Shown here piece after piece: positions 1 through 10,960 of a DNA stretch of 64,000 nt (position 1 is the stretch's first letter; each line of letters opens with the position of its first letter). The position numbers and the translations under genes are program-made. The notes under the pieces are model-generated. The model was not told the origin of the DNA. It saw only the letters and a list, made by a program, of their open reading frames with translations, and did not search any database. The DNA comes from Alisma plantago-aquatica (Eukaryota > Streptophyta > Magnoliopsida > Alismatales > Alismataceae), in the NCBI GenBank assembly GCA_963693085.1, contig OY856412.1, positions 341,447,457-341,511,456 of the forward strand, written 5' to 3'.

Positions 1-2716
1 AAAGCAAGTGAATTAGTAAAATTCATAGTCTAAGAGTTCCAAGCCTAACTACCCAACACCAAACATAGTTTCCCATAGCCTACTGATTATTAAACTTGAA
101 AACTCAAACAAGAATTTCTCTTGAAAGGATTATGCAATGACAGTAAAAAACCTCTTAGGGTTTCATATATGAAATTATAGAATCCACAAACCACAAGAAG
201 CCCCACAATCAAGAACAATGTTATTTTTAACCCCTCCAACCAACCCCCACTAAACTCAACCATCTTTTGAGAAGGACGGTCTATTTTGGTCGTTATGTGC
301 AGCTTGGAAAAGATTGAGCTCATCCCATACATTTTCTCCATACATGTGCAACAACTGTAGTTGCAGTTTCCAATTTGTAGTGTATATTTGAATAAACATT
401 GACAAAATGCAATACCGAGTTGAGATCAACAATGTTGCAAAATAAATGTATAAAATCAACATGTCAAAGCTATAATGATTTAGATTTCACAAATTTAAGT
501 ATAGTATAATAAATGTCATGAATCCAAGAATCAATAGTCATAGCCTCTTTCTTAGCCACTATTAGGAGTGAAAATTGACAAACAATTATCCACATTCTTC
601 TAGTTGCTTTGCTATTTATATGTAGTGTTGTAGTTTTTACAACCTTTTAATATGAAAATAAGAATGTCTTGACCTTTCTTGGTATCTACATTATTACACA
701 GGAAACCATTTATTGGGTCCAACCATTGAAATATACATATTTCTAGTCCATGTAATAGAACATTTGTTGTCTAGGAGCTAGAATATGGACAAAAGAATCG
801 GATGTTTAAGTTTGAATATGTACCAAAATATCAATCCTTAAGTGAATTAATCTTCCTATTTCACATAAGTACAAAGTAAAATGCACAACCCCAAGAATGT
901 GTACATATGCAGATGCAATAGAAGATACCTCAAACTACACCCCATCTTTTGAAAATTCCTTGGTGTTTATAGGCTTTGTTGCTTAGCTTTATATCTAATA
1001 TAAATATATCTTTCATTTATGTTCATATGCATAAGAATGTGTGTTTTGACTAGTATATATAAAAGACGAAACATGATGTAGGAGGAGTTGTACCAATAAT
1101 ACCTCTCAACTATGTTTTCCCATCATAGATACACCTACCACATTTAAATGGCATGAGATCAACTAAAGCAAGCCATTTAGATTGGTTGAAGAAAGAAGGA
1201 ACCCATTTCAACGTTTGCTTTGTAGCATACTTTACTAATGAGGAGAAATTACTAGAAGGAACATATGAATGCTCATAAGTTTTTACTCTTATCTTATAGA
1301 GACACTAAACATTATATTGGAATCTAACACTTAGCACATGTTCTAACCCAATGCACATAGCCTCAATAATAATGTGTACAACATTGATAACGAATAAAAC
1401 ATAGCTGAAAAAGGTAAGCACAAATTACTTGAGGACAAGGGAAGAAAGCGAGAGTGTGACATTGAAATTAAACTCTGACACTGCATAAATAAAATATTAT
1501 AGTTAGTTTTAAGTATATAGTTGTCCTTGTATATAGATAGTGAAATTTGTCAAAAAGCTCATTTTAGGCATTTTTATAGCAAAAGGGACAAGTAACTTCA
1601 TAGGAAGTTGTAACTATAGTGTGATAACAAATATAATAGATCTTATAAAGTAAGCAATAATGACCTAAAATACAAGAGTAGAAAGGGGAAGCGTGACATA
1701 GGTACGCATAGCAATGGTAAGAAACACATTGTAAAAACTAAAATCAACATGGTGCCACTAACAAGATTATATTATTAAGTGAAATACATTTTCCCACATA
1801 TATCACTAATTTTAGCCATGAAATTAGCACAATCCATTCATTATCCCCAACCCAAAGCATTGGATCAATTTTTCTTGCTTTTTTTTCTTTTTTCTACAAC
1901 CTGTATAGATTTCTTGTTAATGCATTACTTACATAAAAAACAACACACTATAACGTCTCTAAAAAAAGAAATCAACACTACCATGTGAATTTAAAAAATA
2001 GAGAACTTCTTCATGTTGTAGGATTGACTATATGATGAATAGTTGATGACCCAAGGCATAGTTGATGACTCAATCTCATGTACCTTAGGAATTTGTAACA
2101 TTTTAAGAAAGGATAACCAAGAGACTCTTTAAACAAACTAGTACCAACCGTTGTGCCAAGTCATTGCAATGAACTTGTCCTTTATCAGATTTATATAAGA
2201 TAGTTACCTCATAATTAGAAATTCTAAACCAATTTTCAGTCAAAATATGTTAACAATGTATTGGGAATCAACACTATTGAACATAGATTAATATAGTAGC
2301 ATAAACATTTTACACTCTACTTTATCTTTAACATCAGTGGAAACACATTAACATTGATTTAATAAATTCATGTTCAGATATACTATCAATTTAACAATGG
2401 TTAAGGAAACCAATAGTTGTGATTGCTTGTTCTCATTATTTCTTAGTATTATTTGACCTCTAAATTGCTTGTTGCTTGGACATTGGACTAACTTACTCAC
2501 TAACACATTGAATTAAATACTTGTATATGGAACAATATTATGTGAAACCTTTTAGGAAGTCGACTTTTAGAAATTGATAGCTTATAAAAAATAGTAAAAA
2601 AGATGCATTTGAAATCAGTTTGGAATGTATGGTCCTGAAATAGACAACTTATAAGTTGTGCTGGATTTACATCAAAATAACAAACATAAACATAGAATAT
2701 GGGCATTTAATATATG
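1..2716. other. AT-rich intergenic DNA, no gene recognised
   Basis: I read both strands and found only short open frames (under 91 codons) with no recognisable domain, AT-rich composition and no transposon termini I could place. It may contain old, unrecognisable transposon sequence. Confidence 0.5.
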
Positions 2717-3800
2717 TTAAATACATTGTAAATGTGAATGCAAAATTCCATGTATGTGGCGTCCCATATATTGATCATTGATGGATCCCCATGGTTTCCA
2801 AATTTGTTGTTTCCCTAGAAAGCTAGTATAAGTGCACCTAAGAAGTTGTTGCTCACAGTTCCAGATGATATCCCAACCCCATTTCATTTGGAATTTGATA
2901 TCCATTGCAACTAAAATTAGGTCCCTCAAAACCACCATAGGTGCTAATCGTGCTATTCTTAGATGAACAATGAGCCATTTGGGCATCAAATTAATCTATA
3001 AAGGATGGTGGAGATTTAATGCTTTCACATAAGATGCCCGATGACTTATTTGACAAAAGAGAGAGAGAGAGAGAGAACATCTAGAGTTGAAGACCCAATG
3101 ACATAGGCTCAGATGAACTTTTTGGTTATCTATAATGCTTCATACAGAACTAGGTGCACTAGTTAACTATTTGCACCCCCATACCATTACTTGGAGGGCC
3201 ATTCATAGGCGTTGACCAATGGTTGGATGTCACTAGATGATAATCTTGAACAATTGTTTGGTATCCAATGGAAGCATAATAAGCCCTCAGATGAGCAAAG
3301 TTGGAAAAAGCCTTCATATGTAGTGCAATTCCATGGAATGATGACCTCACCCAAAACATGATGACAATAACACATGTGGTCTCTTCCTCGATGTCTCATT
3401 ATGCCTTCCAATACACCTATGACACCTACACTTTCCTTGGTCAAACTTAGTTAACTTATGAAACATGCTACACTGATGACAAATCCTCTACTCCAAACCA
3501 ACCAAAATCACCTTAGATGACTTGGGGTATGAAGTCCACACCCTTTTTCAGAAGTAGTTGGCTTTGATCTGATCAGATCCTGGCCACACCCTTCCACCTA
3601 GAACTTGGGAGGCAGAGGCTTCCATCATGCACCATCAGACGTCAAATCCTTACTTTTCTTGTGCAACACCACCACCACCATAGGGGCATGAGGCACATAT
3701 ACCTTGTGCTCAAAAGACGATGAACAACCACCGCCCATGACATCAAAGTAGAGTTTTTCTCCAAATTTGGGCAATGTAATGTGGAGTCACCAAAGTCGTA
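2717..3800 (-). pseudogene. Decayed SBP-box (SPL) transcription factor gene, intronless
   Basis: SPL proteins are plant transcription factors with a two-zinc-finger SBP DNA-binding domain, and many are repressed by miR156. On the minus strand, KFGEKLYFDVMGGG (about 3765-3725) resembles the N-terminal motif of SPL13/16-type proteins. VEGCG (near 3590) and KSSKVILVGLE lead into CHQCSMFHKLTKFDQGK (3481-3431), then GRHNETSRKRP (to about 3373); this is the order of the SBP domain, cf. EQRFCQQCSRFH...FDEGKRSC...GHNERRRKP. It is broken by several stops and frameshifts, and a stop replaces the Gln before RICHQC. The reading continues unbroken across the place where, as I recall, SPL genes carry a conserved intron, so a retrocopy is likely. 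A miR156-site remnant lies downstream, as in functional family members. The 5' part of the gene is missing and ends where LTR-like sequence begins (about 3801). The C-terminal part (2717-2989) is weakly recognisable. The SBP identification is firm; the subclade is inference. Confidence 0.8.
3051..3078 (-). promoter_or_regulatory. Remnant of a miR156 target site in the SPL pseudogene
   Basis: The + strand begins TGACAAAAGAGAGAGAGA and ends AACAT. The complement of the usual SPL miR156 site is TGACAGAAGAGAGAGAGCAC. The remnant keeps the first bases, has extra GA dinucleotides, and has lost the GC near the other end. It lies about 300 bases 3' of the SBP domain, where SPL genes encode the conserved ALSLLS peptide. 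The expanded GA run would disrupt pairing with miR156. Confidence 0.65.
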
Positions 3801-6800
3801 TGACACCCAAAGTTATACCCACATCCCACAATTGCGACTAATTATGAGATTAGGGCATAAGTTGAGGATTTATCATAATACAAAACTTTTTTCTTCTAAT
3901 TTCAAACTCTTGTTTACATACATTTAAACACATAAATAACTTTACAAGGGAAACTAAAACTTGATTACTCTTTTCTGAAGACAACAATAAAGATACATGT
4001 CTCACATTGATTCCATTTCTCACACTTCCATATACGTATAACATGGTAATCAGATACATTCTCTATTACAAAGGAACCATAGTTACACATCATCATTTAG
4101 AACTCTCTCACTAATGTATAGGGACCGAGTGGACTATACTAATTTTATACTTAACTCTTGTGACAGATCCCCTTTGATGCACTTGCATCATTTTTCCACA
4201 TGGTTTTCCTAAAAACTAGTGAGCACAGGGTGAGCCTACTCGTTCAGTGAATGGGTACTTGAAAGAAATAGTTAAAAGAACTTATATAATTACAAATATG
4301 TTTTTGAGAAAATGATATCAATTAAAACAATAGAAAGATAAAAAGGGACTAATCATTCACAAACATAAATATGGAAGGATACTATAGATTTCTACAAGAG
4401 TGAATCAATCTTTGAGCATTCTGAAACAATCACAAGGTAAACTTGTAATTCACAAACATACAAGAAGAAATGAATAACTTCAACACACTTGATCAATCTC
4501 TCATTCATCTTGTTATGCCTAGAACCCACATGAAGTGTATCATGACATGTGAAAGTATTGTATAAATATACAATCTCACTATTAAAGGCTTAGAAGCATG
4601 TCGATGTTTCTAATCCCATAGTCTCATTTGCCCCATCTGCAATGAGGAATCACCACGTCTGGCTCTCAACGGCTAATGGGATCGGCCAAATACTTGGACT
4701 CCTCCTCTAAACCTAGATACCCAGGCAGAGATTCAAATCATTCTAGATTATTGTGCATTAGTGGACCTACAGGCCATTAATCACTACAACTTGTAACATA
4801 AGTACCACCAACATCCCTAGTTGGTGTTGGATACCACACAATTCATAAGGATTTTCCCTATCGATCAATACCCTTGAACCCTACTGGTACGTTCTAGGTT
4901 TCCTCAATCTGGACTGCCTCCAGTCAAGAAGTCATTTCCTTATCATAGTGATGGCCTCAACTTGTAAGGATTCTATAGTATTCAGGGCACCTAATATCTA
5001 ATTCACTCTTTAGATTCATAGTTCAATCATCAAATTAACATAACCTTATAATAGTTCCTTTTGTATATTATATGTAACATGTACCACAAACTGAGATGTT
5101 GAAAAAAACCACATCTAATACTATGAAATAGTCAAATAGAATACTTGATTCACTTGAATTCGCTATCCTTAGGGTTTCATTTCTCCATTCACATAGCACA
5201 TGACTCCCATAAGAGTTCAATGCAACCTAAACTTTTACCAAATAATGACTAATTTCAACACTTCATATATAAGCAAACTTATATATGCAAACCATGTAAC
5301 GAACTGAACTAGGGTACTAAAAAATCATGCATTAAGAATAAATTTGAATAAATGAAATTGAAATGATAAACATATCACATTAGTTGAATTTCATGATGTC
5401 TAATCGCAAACATCCAACTTTCCATTCATCTAGGGATTCCCCTTCTTTACTGAGATATCAAGCTACCACTTATAACATGAAATGAAATACAAGATAGTAT
5501 GTCACATATCAACACTATTGATTTAGAATTAACAATCATTCATAAGCAATGAGTTTCAAATAGGCAGAATTCCTTATTTAATACTACATCAAATTTGAGA
5601 CATAACTGAAAACCCTAGATTTCATTATATGTTTATAACATCTATAATTACTTCAAGAATTCTCTTTTGGATGATATTTATGCATTAGTAATATGATTTT
5701 CATTATCTGAAATTCATCACAGAGTAAGAATTCATTTCATATCAGCTTGCACAAGCTAGAACTGAAAATCAGTTCAGGGTTTGCAGTCATAAATACAAAA
5801 ATTGAAGATTCATGATGATTTAGCTCATTTTGTGCAATATACTATTTAAAGGAAGTACCCACTCTTACTAAGGTGTGAAAATACCTTAAAAACGAAGCCC
5901 ACATATGAAATTCTCGAACTCATATCAAAACCCTAGCAAATCACTACTTTCTCCTTCCTTTCAACTCGGGAACCCTAGGAATGGAGATTTATGCGGAAAG
6001 AGTGAGAAAAGTGAAGATGTAATATGATTTAGAATCAAATAAGAGGAGGGTTATAATTATTACATGTGAGAGTAGATTCACCATGAAAGGTTATGCAAAG
6101 AAGCTAAACTTACTTGAATCATCATACCTCGAATAGTCAAACCCTAGGTCAACATCTCCACCACTTTCTCCTCTCAAAATCCTAGCTCTCCTCTCTCTCT
6201 AGAATTTTGATTCTCTGGAATGAATCATGAAATATGAGAGCTCCTTGGGTGCTAGTTTTCTCATATAGAGAAATCGAGGTGCTTGGGTAATTTACAAATT
6301 GACCCCTCACTATATTTTATTTCAATAGAATTTTCTGTCATTAAAATGTTATTGTAAATCATTTACTTTAGAGGTCAAACCTCATTCAAAAATTTTGACA
6401 ATTTAACAATTTGTCTAAAAAATAATCTCAGAACTCTAGAAAAAATTTCATATCATTATGAGATACGAATAAATAATTACAAATCAAATACTATATTGTT
6501 GAACAATAGTTTGCAACATGGCCGGTCGAAATATTGTTCAATCGAGAAACACATTCAAAGAACATCCAAATATTATGATATTTTTTACTAACATGCATGT
6601 TTAAGTTATCTGTAATATATTCAAATTTTGAGTAAATCCATGTTAAACAGAAAATACTAAAAATCATTTCCCATACTGTTATACCTATCCAAATTTGTAT
6701 TTATATACATTAAAAATCCTAATTTTGGTAATTAGGATTCAAAGTTCTTAAACCCTAATCCATCATAATAAAATTAGGATTAGAGTTACTTATTTGATTT

Positions 6801-6930
6801 GAAACATCACATTTGATGTACCATCAGTAATCAAGTTTAAGTGATAATTGATCTAATTAAGCATGTAATCATTTAGGTAGATCCTAGTTTACCAATTAAG
6901 CTCAAATCAGGTCATAAAACCCACACAACA
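3801..6930. mobile_element. Probable old LTR-retrotransposon LTR (gypsy-like), boundaries approximate
   Basis: This stretch has no coding capacity. It resembles the 4.2-kb solo LTR at 8114-12320 in general organisation: a similar first ~80 bases (TGACACCC, then a TAATTAT/ATTAGGG-like stretch), a CT-rich leader near 6150-6215, and many AAACCCTA motifs. It starts exactly where the SPL pseudogene breaks off. No target duplication or clear right end was found, so the extent and family are inference. Confidence 0.35.
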
Positions 6931-7448
6931 CCTGAAGGGTTTGAATTGGAGTCCATTAAAAAGTCCCACCACTAAAAGAAGATAACTAAACTAAGGGAAA
7001 AGGACAAAGAATAATGTTATGGGAGTTTTTGAGGGAAGATTCATCCTTATGTAGAGGGGTAATCATGTTCATGGCGTCCAATCATGGGAGGGTAGCATAA
7101 TTGACTGAGAAAATTAGGGATATTCGTGTAAGGGAATTTTCTAGTAGGTTTAAAAGACACAACATTGGACACTAACATGAAAACTTTTAGAGGGAGACCC
7201 ATATTTTGGTGGGTATTATTTTTTTTTTGCAAAAATTTATGAAGGACCATTATCTTTAGTGAAGGACAAAGATAATAATGAACGGTTGATTTTTTGTAAA
7301 CTCCATTCAGGGATTTGAGACCATCTTTTACAGCTAAAACCCAAAAAATAGTATATTATTGTTAATGCTAAGAGTCCTTCACAAGTATATTTCATCAAAA
7401 AACTCATCTTTTTGAAGTGTATGTCTCATTTTTTCCTCGTCTATAACA
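6931..7448. other. Short non-coding flank of the nested transposon complex
   Basis: AT-rich, no recognisable gene. It ends where similarity to the other Athila-like LTR begins (TGCACACACTAAT at 7449). Confidence 0.5.
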
Positions 7449-9891
7449 TGCACACACTAATTAATTTAGATTTGACAAGATGGGCCCCATGAGAATGGAA
7501 CACACTTGGGTATCTTTCAAAATTTATATAGGACCTACACAAGCACACAAAAAAAACTATCACACTACACCCACAAGCGCACGGGGTCGTGTCGTAGTAT
7601 AGGAAGGAGATAAGTATAGGAAAGATGCATAGCGAGAAAAGGGGGCACTAGAGCTACACTAGTTTTGGCTAGGTTCCTATAGTGGAGTCTAGGGTTGAAT
7701 GGTTTGATGGTTGTTTTGATTGATTACAGTAATGGTGAACATGCAAGCAAATGAAGGAAAATAAACAATATCAAAACTTAAGTTATCCCTAGATAGTTAA
7801 TTCTATTGAACAAGAAAAGACAAGGCAAGCAAGAAAAAGAGCCAACTATGCTAAGGAAAGAAAGAAGAAGACTACACTTCACTAACATATCAAATAGGGA
7901 AATATAATAATTAAAGACCTAAACTCGCAAGACCAAATCAAGAACAAGGCAAGAAAATAACTAATCAAGTAAAGAGCTAAATAAGCTAATAGTAGTTAAG
8001 TGAGAAGGAAAATATGGTTTTAAAGCAATAATGGGATGTGTGGGATGTTTGGGGGATGCACTTATCAAGTAGGCTGCAGGTGACATGAGAACATTATTCT
8101 TTCATTTAGATTATGTGACGATCCAACAACAAATCAGACCATCACTGTGTAATTAATTGTGGAATTAACCATAATCAACATAATAACAAAAAAAATCACT
8201 AAAAATTAAAACCTTTTTGCAAAGAAATCCAATTCCAAGAAACTCTTATAAAGAGGAACAAAGTATTGTATACATTATAGTTCACATTGTACATACCATG
8301 TACCATCTCTTCTCGAGGAATATATTTACAACAATTGCTTTTCCAAAACTATACATAAGAATAAACCTCAAGGAATTCAAGCCAAAATCTCAGATCGATC
8401 GTGAAAACACTGAGTACTGACTCCAAGGACCTGAGAGTACAGAGACGACACATAGGACTCATATCTACAAGACATAACAGTCAGTATCTCCACCTGAGAT
8501 GTTACTATTGTCCCTGATGTTGTTGTCCTTCCCTTTCTGTATGGTCTCTACCTGCTCGTTCGCGTCAACCTAAAAATGTTGGTGACCAACAGGGTGATAC
8601 CCATGTCCCAGCAAGAGATATAACTCTCCACCAACAATATTATCATTGCAGATAAACAATAATAAACTAAGAAGAGGATTCTTTATTATTAACAAGTAGG
8701 ATAAATCACTATTTGAGAAGAATAGAGCAATATCATCTTTTAAAGCATTATAGCTATATATGATAAAGTAGTAAATCATCTATTTAATAAGGAATATGAA
8801 CAACATGTATATCATTTATCCATTTTAGGCTAATTAAGCAATGTAACATCAACCAATGATTTATGTATTTCATCCTTAAACAAATATGCTACACGGCTAA
8901 TCACATTTTACAATCACACTTATGCCCTGAGAAGATGAGGTATACCATTCATACTCCAACCAACCACGACAGCGTAAAGCATTGGTTCCATACCTAGGTC
9001 AGTGGAAGAGTTTGACTCAATGACCTCATCCATCTCAGTCAGTGCGAGACCACATGCTGGACATCTAGTGTCACTGCTAAATAGCTTTCCAGGGTATACT
9101 AGCAACTTCGCTATAGACCTACAACAGCGGCTACACTCTCTTCGCAATCGAGAGATTTCATGTTTATCTCACATCGATTCATCATTAATCATCATCGTGA
9201 GATTCGTGATACATCCATCATGACACATATAATGAAGGATTGAGAGATCTCGTGTTTATCTCATATCAATCCCACATTAGGTTGTAAGGATATTCGTGCC
9301 CATTACCCCCATATATTCAAAAATATGCCCTCCAGGAGATCCCGTGGGAAAACCTATTTCACCATCACCATCTACTGACAATGATGGATCTATGGCCATG
9401 GCTCTACATGATAAGATTTCACTTGATTAATTAAGTGCATTACCATATTCTTTTAGCATCAACCAAGTTTTCAAACATGTATTATTATTATGACAAATGC
9501 TATAAAGAGAAGTGTAATACATCTATCAAGTACTTTTCAAAACTTTATAAAACATTGAGATATCAATCCCTTATCTCATTACCGAGAATTCTCATCCCTC
9601 AACAATATCATCATCATGTTTACTGGATTTGGGTATTCAAACCCTTAGTTCATCACTAAACATTGTTATCACTTATCAGGTAACTATTACCTCCAGGTCA
9701 TATGACCAAGGTATACTTGATACTTGTTACACAAGCATCTCAAATGGCTCACAAGGTCCATTAAACATCATAGCTCATACCTGGCTATGCTCATCAACTT
9801 ATGATACCTGCATGGTTAGTATACTTGATAACAACCATATCAATTACATATTAACACTATGCAATACAAGGATAACACCACTATTCCCTCA

Positions 9892-10066
9892 TTAGGGTTA
9901 GGGTTTCCCATTCTTTATCAATTAGGGTTTTCTCATAACATTTCCTAAAATTAGGGTTAGGGTTTCCCATTCTTTATCAATTAGGGTTTCTCATACCATT
10001 AACCAAAATTAGGGTTAGGGTTTCCCATTCTTTATTAATTAGGGTTTCATGATCACATTATCAAAG
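9892..10066 (+). repeat. Three 58-59-bp tandem units carrying telomere-like motifs
   Basis: Units start at 9892, 9951 and 10,009. Each begins TTAGGGTTAGGGTTTCCCAT and contains a second ATTAGGGTTT. The motif resembles plant telobox/telomere sequence (TTTAGGG) but the units sit inside the solo LTR. Confidence 0.8.
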
Positions 10067-10379
10067 ATCAAACCCTAATTCATACTTTACACTTATTAAA
10101 AGTATCAATGTATGCACATTACATGTTTATTACACAAGTATGAGTTCCTCTATAATCCTCTCCAGGATGTTGATTACTGCATACTTTATTAAGTTGGCTC
10201 AACCTTTCACTAAAGTATATGCACCTATGCTTATCACAGTGTATTGAGATTATTACTTTCATAGGCATTAAATGATAATCACTCTAAGTGTACTATTCAG
10301 CTAAGTACTTTAGAGGTACTTCCATTGTAATCAACCTTGAGATACTTTACAAACACTCATAGGGTTGTTTGACCTTACA

Positions 10380-10960
10380 TGGTTTTGAGACTATTTGGTC
10401 TCTAAATAGTTTGAGATTATTTAATCTTCAAATGATCATGGAAACCCCTTTTAACCTTTAAACGGTCTTGAGACCCCTTTGACCTTCAAACGGTCTTGAG
10501 ACCCCTTTGACCTTCAAACGGTCTTGAGACCCCTTTGACCTTCAAACGATCTTGAACCACTAAATGGTTTGGGACTTTTTTGATCTCTAAACGGTTTGAA
10601 ACCGTTTGGACTAAATTAGGTTGAAACCATTTGGACTCTAAATGGTTTGAAACTGTTTGATCATCCAATGTTGAAACCGTTTGATCTCTAAACAATTTGA
10701 AACCATTTTGCCATCCAATGTTGAAACTGTTTGACCTCTAAATGGTTTGAAACTGTTTCACCTAGATTAGACTGAAACTGTTTGAACATGAAACGGTTTG
10801 AAACCATTTGAACTAAGTTTAGATGAAACTGTTGGATCACTAAATGGTTTGAAAACATTTGAGCATGAAACAGTTTAAAACCGTTTGGCCTAGGTTCTAC
10901 TGAAACTGTTTGAAACAGTTTAGCCATACATAATTGAAACTATTTGATATTGTTGATCTA
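10380..10960. repeat. Degenerate tandem array of palindromic AAACGGTTT motifs
   Basis: At 10,455-10,550 a 28-bp unit (AAACGGTCTTGAGACCCCTT plus eight bases) repeats about three times. From 10,550 on, variants of AAACGGTTTGAAACCGTTTG recur about every 25-45 bases. The motif is self-complementary, so the transcript could fold into many alternative hairpins. The small open frames here are by-products of the repeat. Confidence 0.8.

Noticed and set aside
8920..9223. Overlapping 75- and 73-codon frames with Cys pairs (zinc-finger-like)
   Set aside because: Inside the solo LTR; the CPAC/CSRCC pattern does not fit a zinc-binding family and the opposite strand is equally open.
9892..10066. Interstitial telomere
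   Set aside because: Only two telomere-like units per 58-59-bp repeat, inside an LTR; not a continuous telomere tract.
10430..10960. Regularly spaced repeats resembling a CRISPR array
   Set aside because: The repeat is degenerate, spacing varies, there are no unique spacers of constant length and no cas genes; it is a minisatellite inside a plant LTR.
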